Positions 26,152 through 33,442 of a stretch of DNA of 33,442 bases are shown one piece after another. Each line of letters starts with the position of its first letter. Positions within the stretch are counted from its first letter, which is position 1. The stretch is taken from contig JAISUW010000062.1 of NCBI GenBank assembly GCA_031271865.1, positions 1 to 33,442 on the forward strand. The letters are read 5' to 3'. The position numbers and the translations under genes were made by a program. The notes below the pieces were generated by a model. The model saw only the letters and a program-made list of their open reading frames with translations. It was not told the origin of the DNA and searched no databases. The DNA comes from Oscillospiraceae bacterium (lineage in GTDB: Bacteria; Bacillota; Clostridia; Oscillospirales; Acutalibacteraceae).

Positions 26152-27093
26152 GTGCTTTTCAGAAGACGCAGAAAACACCGGAGGGTTCGCTTTGGTTCCT
26201 TGGCACTGCTTGTACTGCTCATAGTTGGGCTGTGGGGCGGGTCGCGTCCGGTCGGGACGCTTGATGGCGGGGGGACACAGGCTGAGGCGCACCGCGGCGC
26301 CAACCGCGAAGCTCCCGAGAATACCCTCCCGGCTTTTGCCCGCGCTGCCGAGAACGGGGCTTGGGGCGTGGAGACCGATGTCTTCCTGACCAAAGACGGC
26401 ATCGCCGTACTCTCCCATGACGACACCATTGACCGCTGTTCCGACGGCGAAGGCAGAATCGCCGACATGACACTTGCCGAACTGAATGAATATGACTTCG
26501 GCGCATGGTTCTCGCAAGCATATACCGATACGCCCATTCCAACGGTCGAGGCGTTTCTGGAGACGGTTGCCGGATTGGAGCAAATCAACATAGAGCTGAA
26601 AGACAACGAGGGCGGCATCGCCGCTGTTGTTACAGGGCAGGTTCAGGCGCGGGGCCTGTTGGAGAAAACCGTGTTCTCCTCCTTTAACTTGGAGGCCTTG
26701 GTTGCTGTCACCGAGGCTTGCCCCGAGGCACAGACCGCTTTTATCTATCAGGGTAACTCACCCTATGCCCTCGAAATCCTAAAGGATGCCGGGGCGTTCT
26801 GCGCGAAGTATAAGCTCTCCGGTCTGCACCCGGTCTATGCCTGCGTCTGTCGGAAACTGCTGAAAAATGCCCATGCCGCCGGGATTGCCGTACGGCCTTG
26901 GACAGTCAACGAGTCGTTTTATGCCGCCGGTTTGATTCGCTTGGGCGCGGATGCCATCATCACAGACGACACGCCCATGGTGGAGCAAGTGCGGGAAGAG
27001 CAACCGGTCAGCGGCATATTCTCCGCCGCCCTCCTCAACATAGCGGGGCACGTCTACCCGCTCTACGAAAAGGTAAAAGACATCTTGGACTAA
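26152..27093 (+). CDS. Membrane-anchored glycerophosphodiester phosphodiesterase
   Basis: The 313-residue protein starts with an Arg-rich cytoplasmic stretch and one membrane anchor (about 15-31), with the catalytic domain outside. GDPD motifs are complete: HRGANREAPENT (H47, R48), ETD (E74, D76) and SHD (H89). Further matches are IELKDN, FSSFNLEAL and the C-terminal RPWTVNES and GADAIITDDTP. These enzymes split glycerophosphodiesters, giving glycerol-3-phosphate and an alcohol, from lipids or teichoic acids. The start is taken as GTG 26152, nine bases after AAGGAG; the ATG at 26143 is directly next to that site, and a TTG at 26131 is possible. It is 48 bases ahead of a second GDPD-family gene on the same strand. 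Confidence 0.9.
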   Translation: MLFRRRRKHRRVRFGSLALLVLLIVGLWGGSRPVGTLDGGGTQAEAHRGANREAPENTLPAFARAAENGAWGVETDVFLTKDGIAVLSHDDTIDRCSDGEGRIADMTLAELNEYDFGAWFSQAYTDTPIPTVEAFLETVAGLEQINIELKDNEGGIAAVVTGQVQARGLLEKTVFSSFNLEALVAVTEACPEAQTAFIYQGNSPYALEILKDAGAFCAKYKLSGLHPVYACVCRKLLKNAHAAGIAVRPWTVNESFYAAGLIRLGADAIITDDTPMVEQVREEQPVSGIFSAALLNIAGHVYPLYEKVKDILD

Positions 27094-27141
27094 TAAGCGG
27101 CGAAGCCGCCTGTGAAACAGCGAATGCAGGGGGAATGAGAA

Positions 27142-27789
27142 ATGACAACCATCACTGCCCATGCGGGCGCCTTAGGCACGAAAGACAATACCTTAGAGAG
27201 CATACAGACCTGTTTGGATTTTATCGGCAAGGGGAATATAGAAGTCGATGTGCGTTTCACACCGGGCGGCACCCCGGTACTGGGGCACGACGCAGCGGAG
27301 GACGGTCTGTTTCTCTCCGCCCTCTTTGCTTTGGCGAAAGACTACCCCGTCAAAATCAATCTGGACATGAAAGAGAAAGAGGGCAACACCGCAGCCATTG
27401 TAGAGCTTGCGAATGCGTATAAGCTCCGGAAGCGCATCTTCTTTACCGGCATAGCGGCCGGGGATGTGACAAAAGTCTGCGCCTTGGGTATACCGTATTA
27501 TATTAACGTACAGCCTACCGCTGTCCCCGGCTTCCGGGACATAGAGGCCAAGCGGTTGGTGAAGCAGTCTATGAAACTTGGCGCGGAGGGACTGAACCTG
27601 CACCATCGGCTCTGTACAAAGAAGCTCGTGGACTGGGCGCATGATGCCGGTCAGCTCGTGAGCGTTTGGACCGTCGACGAGGAGGACGCTATCCGCCGAA
27701 TGCTCGCTCTGGGGGTCGACAACCTCACCACCCGCCGCCCGGATTTGGCACTCGAGATTCGGGAATCGTCTATACTGACGCGGCTGTGA
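27142..27789 (+). CDS. GDPD-family protein with altered active-site motif
   Basis: The 215-residue product has the GDPD frame: an N-terminal TAHAGALGTKDNTLES, IEVDVRF (E34, D36), LGHD (H49), INLDMKE, and the C-terminal SVWTVDEEDAIRRMLALGVDNLTTRRPDLAL. The usual HRG is HAG (H7, A8), so the conserved arginine that contacts the phosphate is missing. The other acidic and His ligands are kept. It has no signal peptide or anchor, so it should be cytoplasmic, in contrast to its upstream neighbour. A small GCGGC/GCCGC hairpin lies in the 48-base gap, and AGGGGGAA precedes the ATG. It is probably cotranscribed with the anchored enzyme. It may have shifted substrate or weak activity (inference). Confidence 0.85.
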   Translation: MTTITAHAGALGTKDNTLESIQTCLDFIGKGNIEVDVRFTPGGTPVLGHDAAEDGLFLSALFALAKDYPVKINLDMKEKEGNTAAIVELANAYKLRKRIFFTGIAAGDVTKVCALGIPYYINVQPTAVPGFRDIEAKRLVKQSMKLGAEGLNLHHRLCTKKLVDWAHDAGQLVSVWTVDEEDAIRRMLALGVDNLTTRRPDLALEIRESSILTRL

Positions 27790-27902
27790 GTTCCCGCCAA
27801 AGAAATAAGACAATACAAGCCGACCGGCGGGCATTGTGCAAAACTGTGTAATTTTACCAAAATCACACCCGAAAATTCGTCACTTTCACCAACAGAAAGT
27901 AT

Positions 27903-27931
27903 TTGCTTTTTGCGAAAGAATCTGCTATAAT
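27903..27931 (+). promoter_or_regulatory. Sigma-A promoter for the Thr-rich lipoprotein
   Basis: TTGCTT (27903-27908) and TATAAT (27926-27931) are 17 bases apart. The leader of about 125 bases before the ATG has no clear stable structure. Confidence 0.75.
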
Positions 27932-28060
27932 TGACGGGTAAGCGGACAATGGGTGTTTGTCGGACATTGCGTTTGGAGTGAAACGGAAAACCTTCCCTGT
28001 GAACATAATCCTTTCTGTCCGCTCATGGAGTTAACCATTATTATAAAGGAGAGAATTCCA

Positions 28061-28966
28061 ATGCGCCTGAAAAGCTCCCGTATCCTTGCCCTGCTGCTCG
28101 CACTCACCCTCGGTCTCCTGCTCTTCGCTTCCTGCGGTACTGAAGAAGAAGCCGCCGACACGCCCACCTCTGAAGTAATCGAAATCACTGAAGAGGAACC
28201 CACCCCGTTAGAGGGAGAAGAAACCACAACCGAACCCGTACTTGAAACCACCACCGAAGCCCCGTCGACAACAGAAGCTGCCACCACCACCACCGCCGCC
28301 GCAACCACCGAAGCCACCACCGCCGCCGCCAAAACCCCGGACAAGATGACCAAGGCCGAACTCATCGCTTGGTTCAACGAGTGCGCCCAGAACGTCCGCA
28401 CAAAGAAGCCGCGCATTGAGGGCGTGACGCAGAACCAAATCACCGGCTTCAAGGCCGGCATCATCCCCGAAGGCATCATCATGGGCATCATCAAGAACTT
28501 CATGCCCGGCGATGAAGAGACATGGACGAAGAACAAGGGCGACTCCAACGACGGCAACTTCCTTGCCCGTCAGACTTCCTATGCCTCCAAGCTCAAAGAG
28601 TCCGACGTGACAAGCTATACCGTCACCGGCGGTCCGGATACCTATACCGTCACCCTCAACATCAAGGATTGCACGAATCCCTATCCCGGCACCGGCTCCG
28701 TTTACGGCCGTATCTTTGACTTCATGACCCCGGAAGGCCTGCGCGATGACCTTGCCGGCACCCTTGACTTTGACCCCGCCGTCTGTAAGCTGAACTACCA
28801 CAGCGGCAAAGTCCAAGCCAAAATCACCTCCGACGGCAAAGTCACCTACTCCAAGGTCACATTCGGCTGCACCGCCGTTGTGGAGAGAGCCGTCGTTGCA
28901 GGCTTCCTGCCCCTCCCCGTAACCGCCGAGCAGTCCTCCCGCGTGGAGTGCAACATTAAGTGGTAA
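28061..28966 (+). CDS. Thr-rich lipoprotein of unknown function
   Basis: The 301-residue protein starts with a lipoprotein signal (basic MRLKSSR, hydrophobic core, LLFASC with the lipid cysteine C25). Residues 33-95 are a Thr/Glu/Ala linker (TTTE repeats) that probably holds the globular domain away from the membrane through the wall. The domain after it (about 100-301) is unfamiliar: a short helical part (KMTKAELIAWFNECAQNVRTKKP) followed by beta-strands with YTVTGGPDTYTVTLNIKDC and GKVTYSKVTFGCTAVV. Similar lipoproteins are common in Clostridia without assigned function. AAAGGAGAG lies about eight bases before the ATG, which also begins the signal peptide. It has its own promoter. Confidence 0.85.
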   Translation: MRLKSSRILALLLALTLGLLLFASCGTEEEAADTPTSEVIEITEEEPTPLEGEETTTEPVLETTTEAPSTTEAATTTTAAATTEATTAAAKTPDKMTKAELIAWFNECAQNVRTKKPRIEGVTQNQITGFKAGIIPEGIIMGIIKNFMPGDEETWTKNKGDSNDGNFLARQTSYASKLKESDVTSYTVTGGPDTYTVTLNIKDCTNPYPGTGSVYGRIFDFMTPEGLRDDLAGTLDFDPAVCKLNYHSGKVQAKITSDGKVTYSKVTFGCTAVVERAVVAGFLPLPVTAEQSSRVECNIKW

Positions 28967-29014
28967 CCGGTCTTCCGCTTTGACGGAACAATTATGCATC
29001 GAAGAAATCAGACT

Positions 29015-29269
29015 ATGCCTGAAATCAGCCGCTTCTACGGAATCGTCATCAAGATGTTCTTCCTCCAAAGGGAACACAACCCGCCGCATATCTACGCGCT
29101 CTACGGAGACTGCCTCGGAGAGTTTGATATCAAAACCGGGAATGTCCTCGTAGGAGATTTGCCTGCAAAAGCCGTAAAGTTAGTGCAGGAGTGGATTGCT
29201 TTGCACCAAGAGGAGCTTTCTCGGATTTGGAACACACAACAGTTTCAAAAGCTTCCGCCGCTAGAATAA
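29015..29269 (+). CDS. DUF4160-family protein
   Basis: The 84-residue product begins MPEISRFYGIVIKMF and contains EHNPPHIYALYGD, the family signature. It is a small cytoplasmic protein. DUF4160 genes are commonly found directly before a DUF2442 gene, as here, and the pair has been suggested to be toxin-antitoxin-like, though the biochemical role is not established. The start at 29015 is chosen to match the family; an ATG at 28994 is also in frame. No clear ribosome binding site was found, and there is no obvious promoter, so it may be translated from the lipoprotein transcript 48 bases upstream. Confidence 0.85.
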   Translation: MPEISRFYGIVIKMFFLQREHNPPHIYALYGDCLGEFDIKTGNVLVGDLPAKAVKLVQEWIALHQEELSRIWNTQQFQKLPPLE

Positions 29270-29280
29270 GGAGATTTCCT

Positions 29281-29544
29281 GTGTTCCACACCATTGCCTC
29301 CGTCACGCCGTTGCCGGATAGGAAGCTCTTGGCGGTATTCAAATCGGGCGAGGTCAAGCTCTATGATGCCGGAAAGCTGAAAGAGATATGGCCGGTGTTC
29401 GAGGATTTCGATGTCATACCCGGACTGTTTGAACTGGTCTATGTAGATAAGGGCGGATACGGCATTGTCTGGAACGAAAACCTTGACCTCTCCTGTGAGG
29501 AGATATGGGAAAACGGTATTCCTTACAAGAAGCATGATGCATGA
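29281..29544 (+). CDS. DUF2442-family protein
   Basis: The 87-residue product (VFHTIASVTPLPDRKLLAVFKSGEVKLYD, then GYGIVWNENLDLSCEEIWENG) fits the DUF2442 pattern of strand, strand, and a final IxWxxxxDLxxxxIWE segment. The start is GTG 29281, seven bases after AAGGAG, which overlaps the stop of the preceding DUF4160 gene, so translation is probably coupled. Some DUF2442 members resemble DNA-binding antitoxins, but none of that can be seen here. It ends at a hairpin shared with the convergent glycoside hydrolase gene. Confidence 0.85.
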   Translation: MFHTIASVTPLPDRKLLAVFKSGEVKLYDAGKLKEIWPVFEDFDVIPGLFELVYVDKGGYGIVWNENLDLSCEEIWENGIPYKKHDA

Positions 29545-29562
29545 GGCATGAGGCAAGAAAAA

Positions 29563-29589
29563 GAAGGGGCGAACATTGTTCGCCCCTTC
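29563..29589. terminator. Hairpin between convergent DUF2442 and glycoside hydrolase genes
   Basis: GAAGGGGCGAACA and TGTTCGCCCCTTC are perfect 13-base arms (an 11-base stem with a five-base loop in practice). It lies 18 bases past the DUF2442 stop and 34 bases from the end of the convergent gene, as a bidirectional terminator should. There is no strong T-run on either side. Confidence 0.65.
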
Positions 29590-29623
29590 CCCTATGCACT
29601 GTTCTCTCTTACCTGCGAATGGA

Positions 29624-32600
29624 TTAAGCTTTCAGCACCCGCGGCTCCACGGTCACGCCGCACTCGCGCAGGCGGTAAGTATAGCCGAAGCGGTTGCCGT
29701 CTTTGCGCCAAGCACCGGGTCCGTGCCACTTCTCCGTATAGTTGTAGTTGTGCAGAGAACCGAAAGTGTTGATGCGGTTGCCGAACGCGGTGAGTTCTAT
29801 AGTATGCCGCCCGGCGGTGAGATGACCCAGATCGGCCGTGTAGGGCGCGTAGGCAATCATGCCGCAGTCTTTGCCGTCCGCATAGGCATGGAGGGCCGGC
29901 TGCTTGAAGTGCGCCGCCTCCAGCGCGTATTCCCCATCGGCGGGGAGGTCAATCTCCGCGATATAGGTAAGGTTACCGCCGTAGAAAGCAAGACCCTGCG
30001 TGGAGTAGTCGCCGAAAGCAATCTCCCGCACAGGTGCTGTGACGGTTGCGGTGTCACCGGCGGCGGTCACGCCGAAGTCGCCCAGCAGGAAGCAGTTCTC
30101 CACCGTCGTAATCTTACCGAAGGGGATGGTCACTTCCAGAACAGAGTCGCCGACCGGGAGCGCTCCCAAAGCGATGCGCCGGATGCTCTCGTCCACGTAG
30201 TCGCCCAAGGGCGCGGAGGTATCTACCGCTTGGCCGTTGAAAGTGATTGTGAGGGTTTCGAGATCCTCTATGGCGAGCTGCACTTGGTCACAGGCATAGG
30301 TGCTGTGAATGGTGTGGCGCAGCTTGAGCGTATGTGTCGGGACGGCCTCCGGGTCGTCGAGGAGTACCCACGGCTGGCAGCCGCCCGCAATGGCGTTGTG
30401 CATTTGCAGCTTGGACTTGCAGGTATCGCCGATGCGGAGCATCTCCTCGCGGGGCTGCCACGCGCCGCCGTCGATCTGCCACTCCGGCATATCCAGGACG
30501 AGGACATTTGGCTCAGCGAGCTTTACCGCAACCTTGGCGGGCAGCCGCAGGACTTCGCGGGTGCCGCCGCCGGAAGGCTTCTTGGATGTCCGCTCACCGA
30601 GGTTCGGGAGGCTGCCCTCTTCCGTGCGGGCAACTTCGGCGGCGGCGGGCGTGAGCTTGAGCAGCAAGCTGTCTTGGCGGTAGGCGATCCAGCGGGCGGC
30701 GGTCTTTCCGTCTTCATGCCAATAGCGCGGCTTATATTTCATACCGGTTTGGGTGTCCCAGACCTCGAGGTCATACGCGCCGTCAATCTCTACGGAAAGG
30801 CGTTCGGCGTCGGTGTTTGCCGGGTTGTCGGCGTCACGGACGTGCGCCAGGAAGAGCCACTCGCAGTCCGTGTCTTGCCGCCGCTGGGATATGACATTCT
30901 GCACCGGGTGGGAACCGTTCTTTACCGTGAGGCGCTTCCATGGCTTCACGGCCGCCAAGACCGCCGAATGCTCCATGGGAAGGCAGGTGCATTCCTTACG
31001 GATGGAGAGTGCCGCCGAAGGTTCCGGCCGAGCATCAATATGCGTGGGTGTCAGTCCCAAGAATATGACTTGGCCGCCGCGAGCTTTGAAGTCTTGCAGG
31101 GCATCGAGCGTGGTTTGGCGGAGGGTCTCGCAGTTCGGGACGAGGACGGTCTTGTAGGTCATCTCCCCGATACGGAAGCCCTCTCCGCCGGATTGGAACT
31201 GCGTCGGCAGTAGGGACTCGCACACATAGTCGAAGTCCGTCAGGTTATACAGCAGCCAATCCGCCAGCACCAGGAACTCACGGTTGAGCCTGTCGCGGAT
31301 TTCCGCTGTTTCGGCGGCGGGACCCCAGTGGAGCCAATAGCTCTCCACCGGGTGAATGACCGCGATGTCTACGAGTGCTTTGCCGCGGGTCATGGCGGCG
31401 TTCACGCGGGCGAAGTGGTCCTCCACGTACTTGTATTCTTTATACCACGGCGATTGGTGACCGATGGAAGCTGGGTAGTCGCGCTTGGCCTCGCCGCGCA
31501 TACTCACCCAATACAGGTGCGGAACGCGTACCGTGATTCCCAACGCTGCCTGCCAGTCACCTTGGAGCTTATGGCGGCGGAAAGGGAAGTCCCAGTTGGT
31601 GACGCCGTACAGCTCGGAGAGTACCCCGGGGCGGCCGTACTGCCGGGCGGCCGACTGCGCCTGCTTGGCGGTCGTGAGGTGGTGGCTGTCGCAAAGCAGG
31701 TCAATGCCCGGCAGCTGGAAACCTCGGTAGCTGCGCATACAGTCCCCAATGGCGGCCGTCTGCGCTTGCAGGTTGTCCTCCTCCATCATGTGCCCCGTGA
31801 GCATCATGCCGTGGTCGGCACACCACTTGCCGCACTGGTCGGCGAAGGCTTGCGCGAAGCGTTCGGAAACATGGTCATGGTAATCATAGCGAGCCGCGCT
31901 GTATCGGCCGTCCGGCAGTTCCCAATAGATTTCCGGCAGGTAATCCATCAAATCAAAGCCGTAGGCCGCTTGGAACGTCTGCGCAAAGTCCGTCGTCCAT
32001 GGTAGGGTGATGTCCCGCGGTGTAAGTGCCTCCTCCAGCCGCCCCTTGTGCGCAAACTGCGGCTCGTCGGTGAAAATGGCGGGGATGATATTCCCCAAAT
32101 ATTCGCCGACGGTCTCGGCGTAGCGGTCGTGTGTGACCTCCAGGAACTTCTGCATCGCCGACGGGGAGAGCGTATCCACATAGGTTTGCAGGTTGAACCA
32201 GTCGGAGGGCTGCTGCGTCTCCAGATAGGCGTACCATGCACTTTCATCCGCTCCGGGTGTATCTGTGTCAGCCAACCTGCGGTAAGCCGCCAGCGTCCCG
32301 TCTGCGTTCAGTTTTACAGCGTACGCCGCCAAAAGCGTACCGTTTTCCGCTCGGTGCGCACGCCCCGAGGAATCGTTGCCCTGCGCCGCGACTTCGCCTG
32401 CATAGGGTTTGGCCGTGAATAGGAGATACTTCTCCCGGTTCTGCACGTCTTTCGTAACCAGACCTCCGGCAAACCCCGACGGCCACTTGTCCTCATCATA
32501 AGCCCACGCGAGCATTTGGTTCGCCTTGGCCTTCTCCGCGCAACCGCGAATGAAGCCCATGAAACGGTCGGTCAGGTATGGCGTATCCATTCCAACACGC

Positions 32601-32776
32601 ACGTGCATATGGAAGCCGCCGAAGCCCATCTCTTTCATGTAGTCAATCTCACGGTTGAGGGTGTCTTGATTCAGTTCCGTGTTCCATGCCCAAAAGGGCG
32701 CAGCCCGGTACTCGCAGCCGGGGTTTTCAAATACTTCAGGCGTGAGCGCGGGTTTCATTGCTTCAGGATACAGCAT
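29624..32776 (-). CDS. Large intracellular glycoside hydrolase (GH106-like, substrate unknown)
   Basis: The 1050-residue protein has no signal peptide. Its N-terminal part fits a TIM-barrel enzyme of the alpha-L-rhamnosidase GH106-like type: EYRAAPFWAWNTELN (22-36), REIDYMKEMGFGGFHMHVR, YDEDKWPSG (93-101), IFTDEP (D237, E238), GHMMEED and VLSELYGVTNWD. The acidic residues in the last four are the candidates for catalysis. The C-terminal third is beta-rich, with galactose-binding-like modules (GDSVLEVTIPF, GRHTIELTAFGN). It probably acts on oligosaccharides already taken into the cell. A start at ATG 32776 is chosen, with GGCGGTGG nine bases before it; a TTG at 32785 is possible. It is alone behind its promoter. 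The family assignment is moderate and the sugar is not known. Confidence 0.82.
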   Translation of the reverse strand: MLYPEAMKPALTPEVFENPGCEYRAAPFWAWNTELNQDTLNREIDYMKEMGFGGFHMHVRVGMDTPYLTDRFMGFIRGCAEKAKANQMLAWAYDEDKWPSGFAGGLVTKDVQNREKYLLFTAKPYAGEVAAQGNDSSGRAHRAENGTLLAAYAVKLNADGTLAAYRRLADTDTPGADESAWYAYLETQQPSDWFNLQTYVDTLSPSAMQKFLEVTHDRYAETVGEYLGNIIPAIFTDEPQFAHKGRLEEALTPRDITLPWTTDFAQTFQAAYGFDLMDYLPEIYWELPDGRYSAARYDYHDHVSERFAQAFADQCGKWCADHGMMLTGHMMEEDNLQAQTAAIGDCMRSYRGFQLPGIDLLCDSHHLTTAKQAQSAARQYGRPGVLSELYGVTNWDFPFRRHKLQGDWQAALGITVRVPHLYWVSMRGEAKRDYPASIGHQSPWYKEYKYVEDHFARVNAAMTRGKALVDIAVIHPVESYWLHWGPAAETAEIRDRLNREFLVLADWLLYNLTDFDYVCESLLPTQFQSGGEGFRIGEMTYKTVLVPNCETLRQTTLDALQDFKARGGQVIFLGLTPTHIDARPEPSAALSIRKECTCLPMEHSAVLAAVKPWKRLTVKNGSHPVQNVISQRRQDTDCEWLFLAHVRDADNPANTDAERLSVEIDGAYDLEVWDTQTGMKYKPRYWHEDGKTAARWIAYRQDSLLLKLTPAAAEVARTEEGSLPNLGERTSKKPSGGGTREVLRLPAKVAVKLAEPNVLVLDMPEWQIDGGAWQPREEMLRIGDTCKSKLQMHNAIAGGCQPWVLLDDPEAVPTHTLKLRHTIHSTYACDQVQLAIEDLETLTITFNGQAVDTSAPLGDYVDESIRRIALGALPVGDSVLEVTIPFGKITTVENCFLLGDFGVTAAGDTATVTAPVREIAFGDYSTQGLAFYGGNLTYIAEIDLPADGEYALEAAHFKQPALHAYADGKDCGMIAYAPYTADLGHLTAGRHTIELTAFGNRINTFGSLHNYNYTEKWHGPGAWRKDGNRFGYTYRLRECGVTVEPRVLKA

Positions 32777-32824
32777 GGTGGTCAACCACCGCCTTTCTGC
32801 GTGTTCTGTATATAATACTTACAT

Positions 32825-32853
32825 ATCATACCACTTTTTGCAGGGAATTGCAA
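32825..32853 (-). promoter_or_regulatory. Sigma-A promoter for the glycoside hydrolase
   Basis: On the minus strand TTGCAA (32848-32853) and TATGAT (32825-32830) are 17 bases apart, about 50 bases before the start codon. Confidence 0.65.
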
Positions 32854-32867
32854 GGGGGAGTTTTCGC

Positions 32868-33140
32868 GGGCTTCGCGAAGCCCAGCGTGGACGGGTGGGG
32901 GCTTCGCGAAGCCCCGCGGCGGTTCGCGAGCCGCTGCGCAGGGCGACCGGTTACGCGTAACAAGTCATCCCAAAGGGCGGCCGGTTACGCGTAGCCGGTG
33001 GGTGGGTGCGGGCTTCGCGAAGCCCCTGGTGGGCGGTTCGCGAACCGCCGCGCAGGGCGACCAGCAATGCGCAACAAGTCATGCCAAAGGTCGACCGGTT
33101 ACGCGTAGCCGGTGGGTGGGTGGGGGCTTCGCGAAGCCCC
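32868..33140. repeat. Palindrome-rich repeat region, about 112-bp units
   Basis: GGGCTTCGCGAAGCCC, a perfect palindrome, occurs at 32868, 32899, 33010 and 33124, and again at 33344. Between them are GGCGGTTCGCGAACCGCC (33032-33049, with a variant near 32918) and three copies of GGTTACGCGTA, two of them in the form CCGGTTACGCGTAGCCGG. Two successive units of about 112 bases (from 32899 and 33010) share this order plus CAAGTCAT. The open frames across it read as repeated Gly/Phe/Ala/Lys/Pro peptides with no ribosome binding site, so I call no gene. Confidence 0.85.
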
Positions 33141-33442
33141 GCGGCGGTTCTTTAACTAATATGCACATATGCTTGCATATATACATCGAAATCGACATCG
33201 ATACCGATATCGACATCCCCCTCTTCAGCATATTAAAGTATATATGATTGTCAATCGATTGCAGACATTTATTCCACTACTGAATTATACATTTCGCTCT
33301 GCATATATGCGTCCGCTCTTCCTGCACAAACGCAGTTGCATGGGGGCTTCGCGAAGCCCTGCGGCGGGTGGGGGCCCCCCCCGCGGTCCGCCCCGTATAG
33401 CGGAACCCAAAAACACCAACGGCGCGCCGTTACGGCTATCGG
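33141..33442. other. Non-coding right end: AT-rich stretch, hexamer tract and further palindromes
   Basis: No credible gene is present. It holds an ATATGCACATATGC-type AT-rich stretch (33158-33180), a hexamer tract ATCGAA-ATCGAC-ATCGAT-ACCGAT-ATCGAC (33185-33114 of the next turn, ending at 33117 within 33185-33217), one further GGGCTTCGCGAAGCCC copy at 33344-33359, a C/G run near 33371-33384 and a short ACGGCGCGCCGT palindrome near the end. Confidence 0.6.

Noticed and set aside
28208-29089. Glycine-rich minus-strand frame opposite the Thr-rich lipoprotein
   Set aside because: The glycine run is simply the reverse complement of the Thr/Ala linker codons (ACC, GCC); the lipoprotein has a signal peptide and ribosome binding site.
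29576-31213. Plus-strand open frame of 545 codons
   Set aside because: It is antisense to the glycoside hydrolase, with no ribosome binding site and no recognisable motif; it is a by-product of GC-rich codon usage.
32994-33247. Small protein with repeated GFAKP segments and a terminal IDIDTDID stretch
   Set aside because: It is the translation of the palindromes and the hexamer tract; there is no ribosome binding site or conserved feature.

Overview
The window reads as chromosome of a Gram-positive, Clostridia-like bacterium (probably Oscillospirales/Ruminococcaceae; the family is an inference). Reasons: strong Shine-Dalgarno sites (AGGAGG, AAGGAG), consensus sigma-A promoters with 17-bp spacers, lipobox lipoproteins, a tryptophan T-box leader, a nadK-argR-recN cluster of the type found in Clostridia, and GTG/TTG starts, all in moderately high-GC coding sequence. 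No phage, insertion sequence, CRISPR, tRNA or rRNA was recognised.

Left part (1-8.4 kb): a membrane-embedded M28 metallopeptidase (minus) diverges from a secreted class-3-lipase-like protein (plus). Next come a 610-residue cysteine-rich protein of unknown function and the translation operon rpsB-tsf-rpmE (minus). This operon diverges from argF (plus) across a region with two good promoters. Convergent on argF is the nadK-argR-recN cluster (minus), so the arginine repressor gene lies about 1.8 kb from a plausible target.

Middle (11.5-16.5 kb): a MarR regulator and an amino-acid-type solute-binding lipoprotein each have a near-perfect promoter. The lipoprotein leader also holds a long inverted repeat. 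A stand-alone TrpB2-type tryptophan synthase beta chain (minus) lies behind a T-box leader whose specifier reads as UGG (Trp). The leaders of trpB and of its divergent neighbour (unknown, possible PH-like N-terminus) both carry phased pentanucleotide tracts just before the ribosome binding site, the most unusual pattern in the window.

Cell-envelope block (16.5-25.6 kb): a probable minus-strand operon encodes a SEDS protein (FtsW/RodA type), a secreted metallophosphoesterase, a class B penicillin-binding protein and a MelB-like (GPH) transporter. Five tandem small hairpins fill the first intercistronic gap. Divergent from it is secA, which has a plausible upstream in-frame GTG start.

Right part (25.6-33.4 kb): secA is followed by four 104-106 bp tandem repeats. 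Then come two glycerophosphodiester phosphodiesterase-family genes (the second lacks the motif arginine), a Thr-rich lipoprotein, a DUF4160/DUF2442 pair and a large intracellular glycoside hydrolase (minus, GH106-like). The last 0.6 kb holds no credible gene and is dense in GC-rich palindromes built around TTCGCGAA and ACGCGT cores.

GC-rich perfect hairpins of the type GGGGCGGC-loop-GCCGCCCC sit between several convergent gene pairs and probably act as bidirectional terminators or are a dispersed palindrome family.
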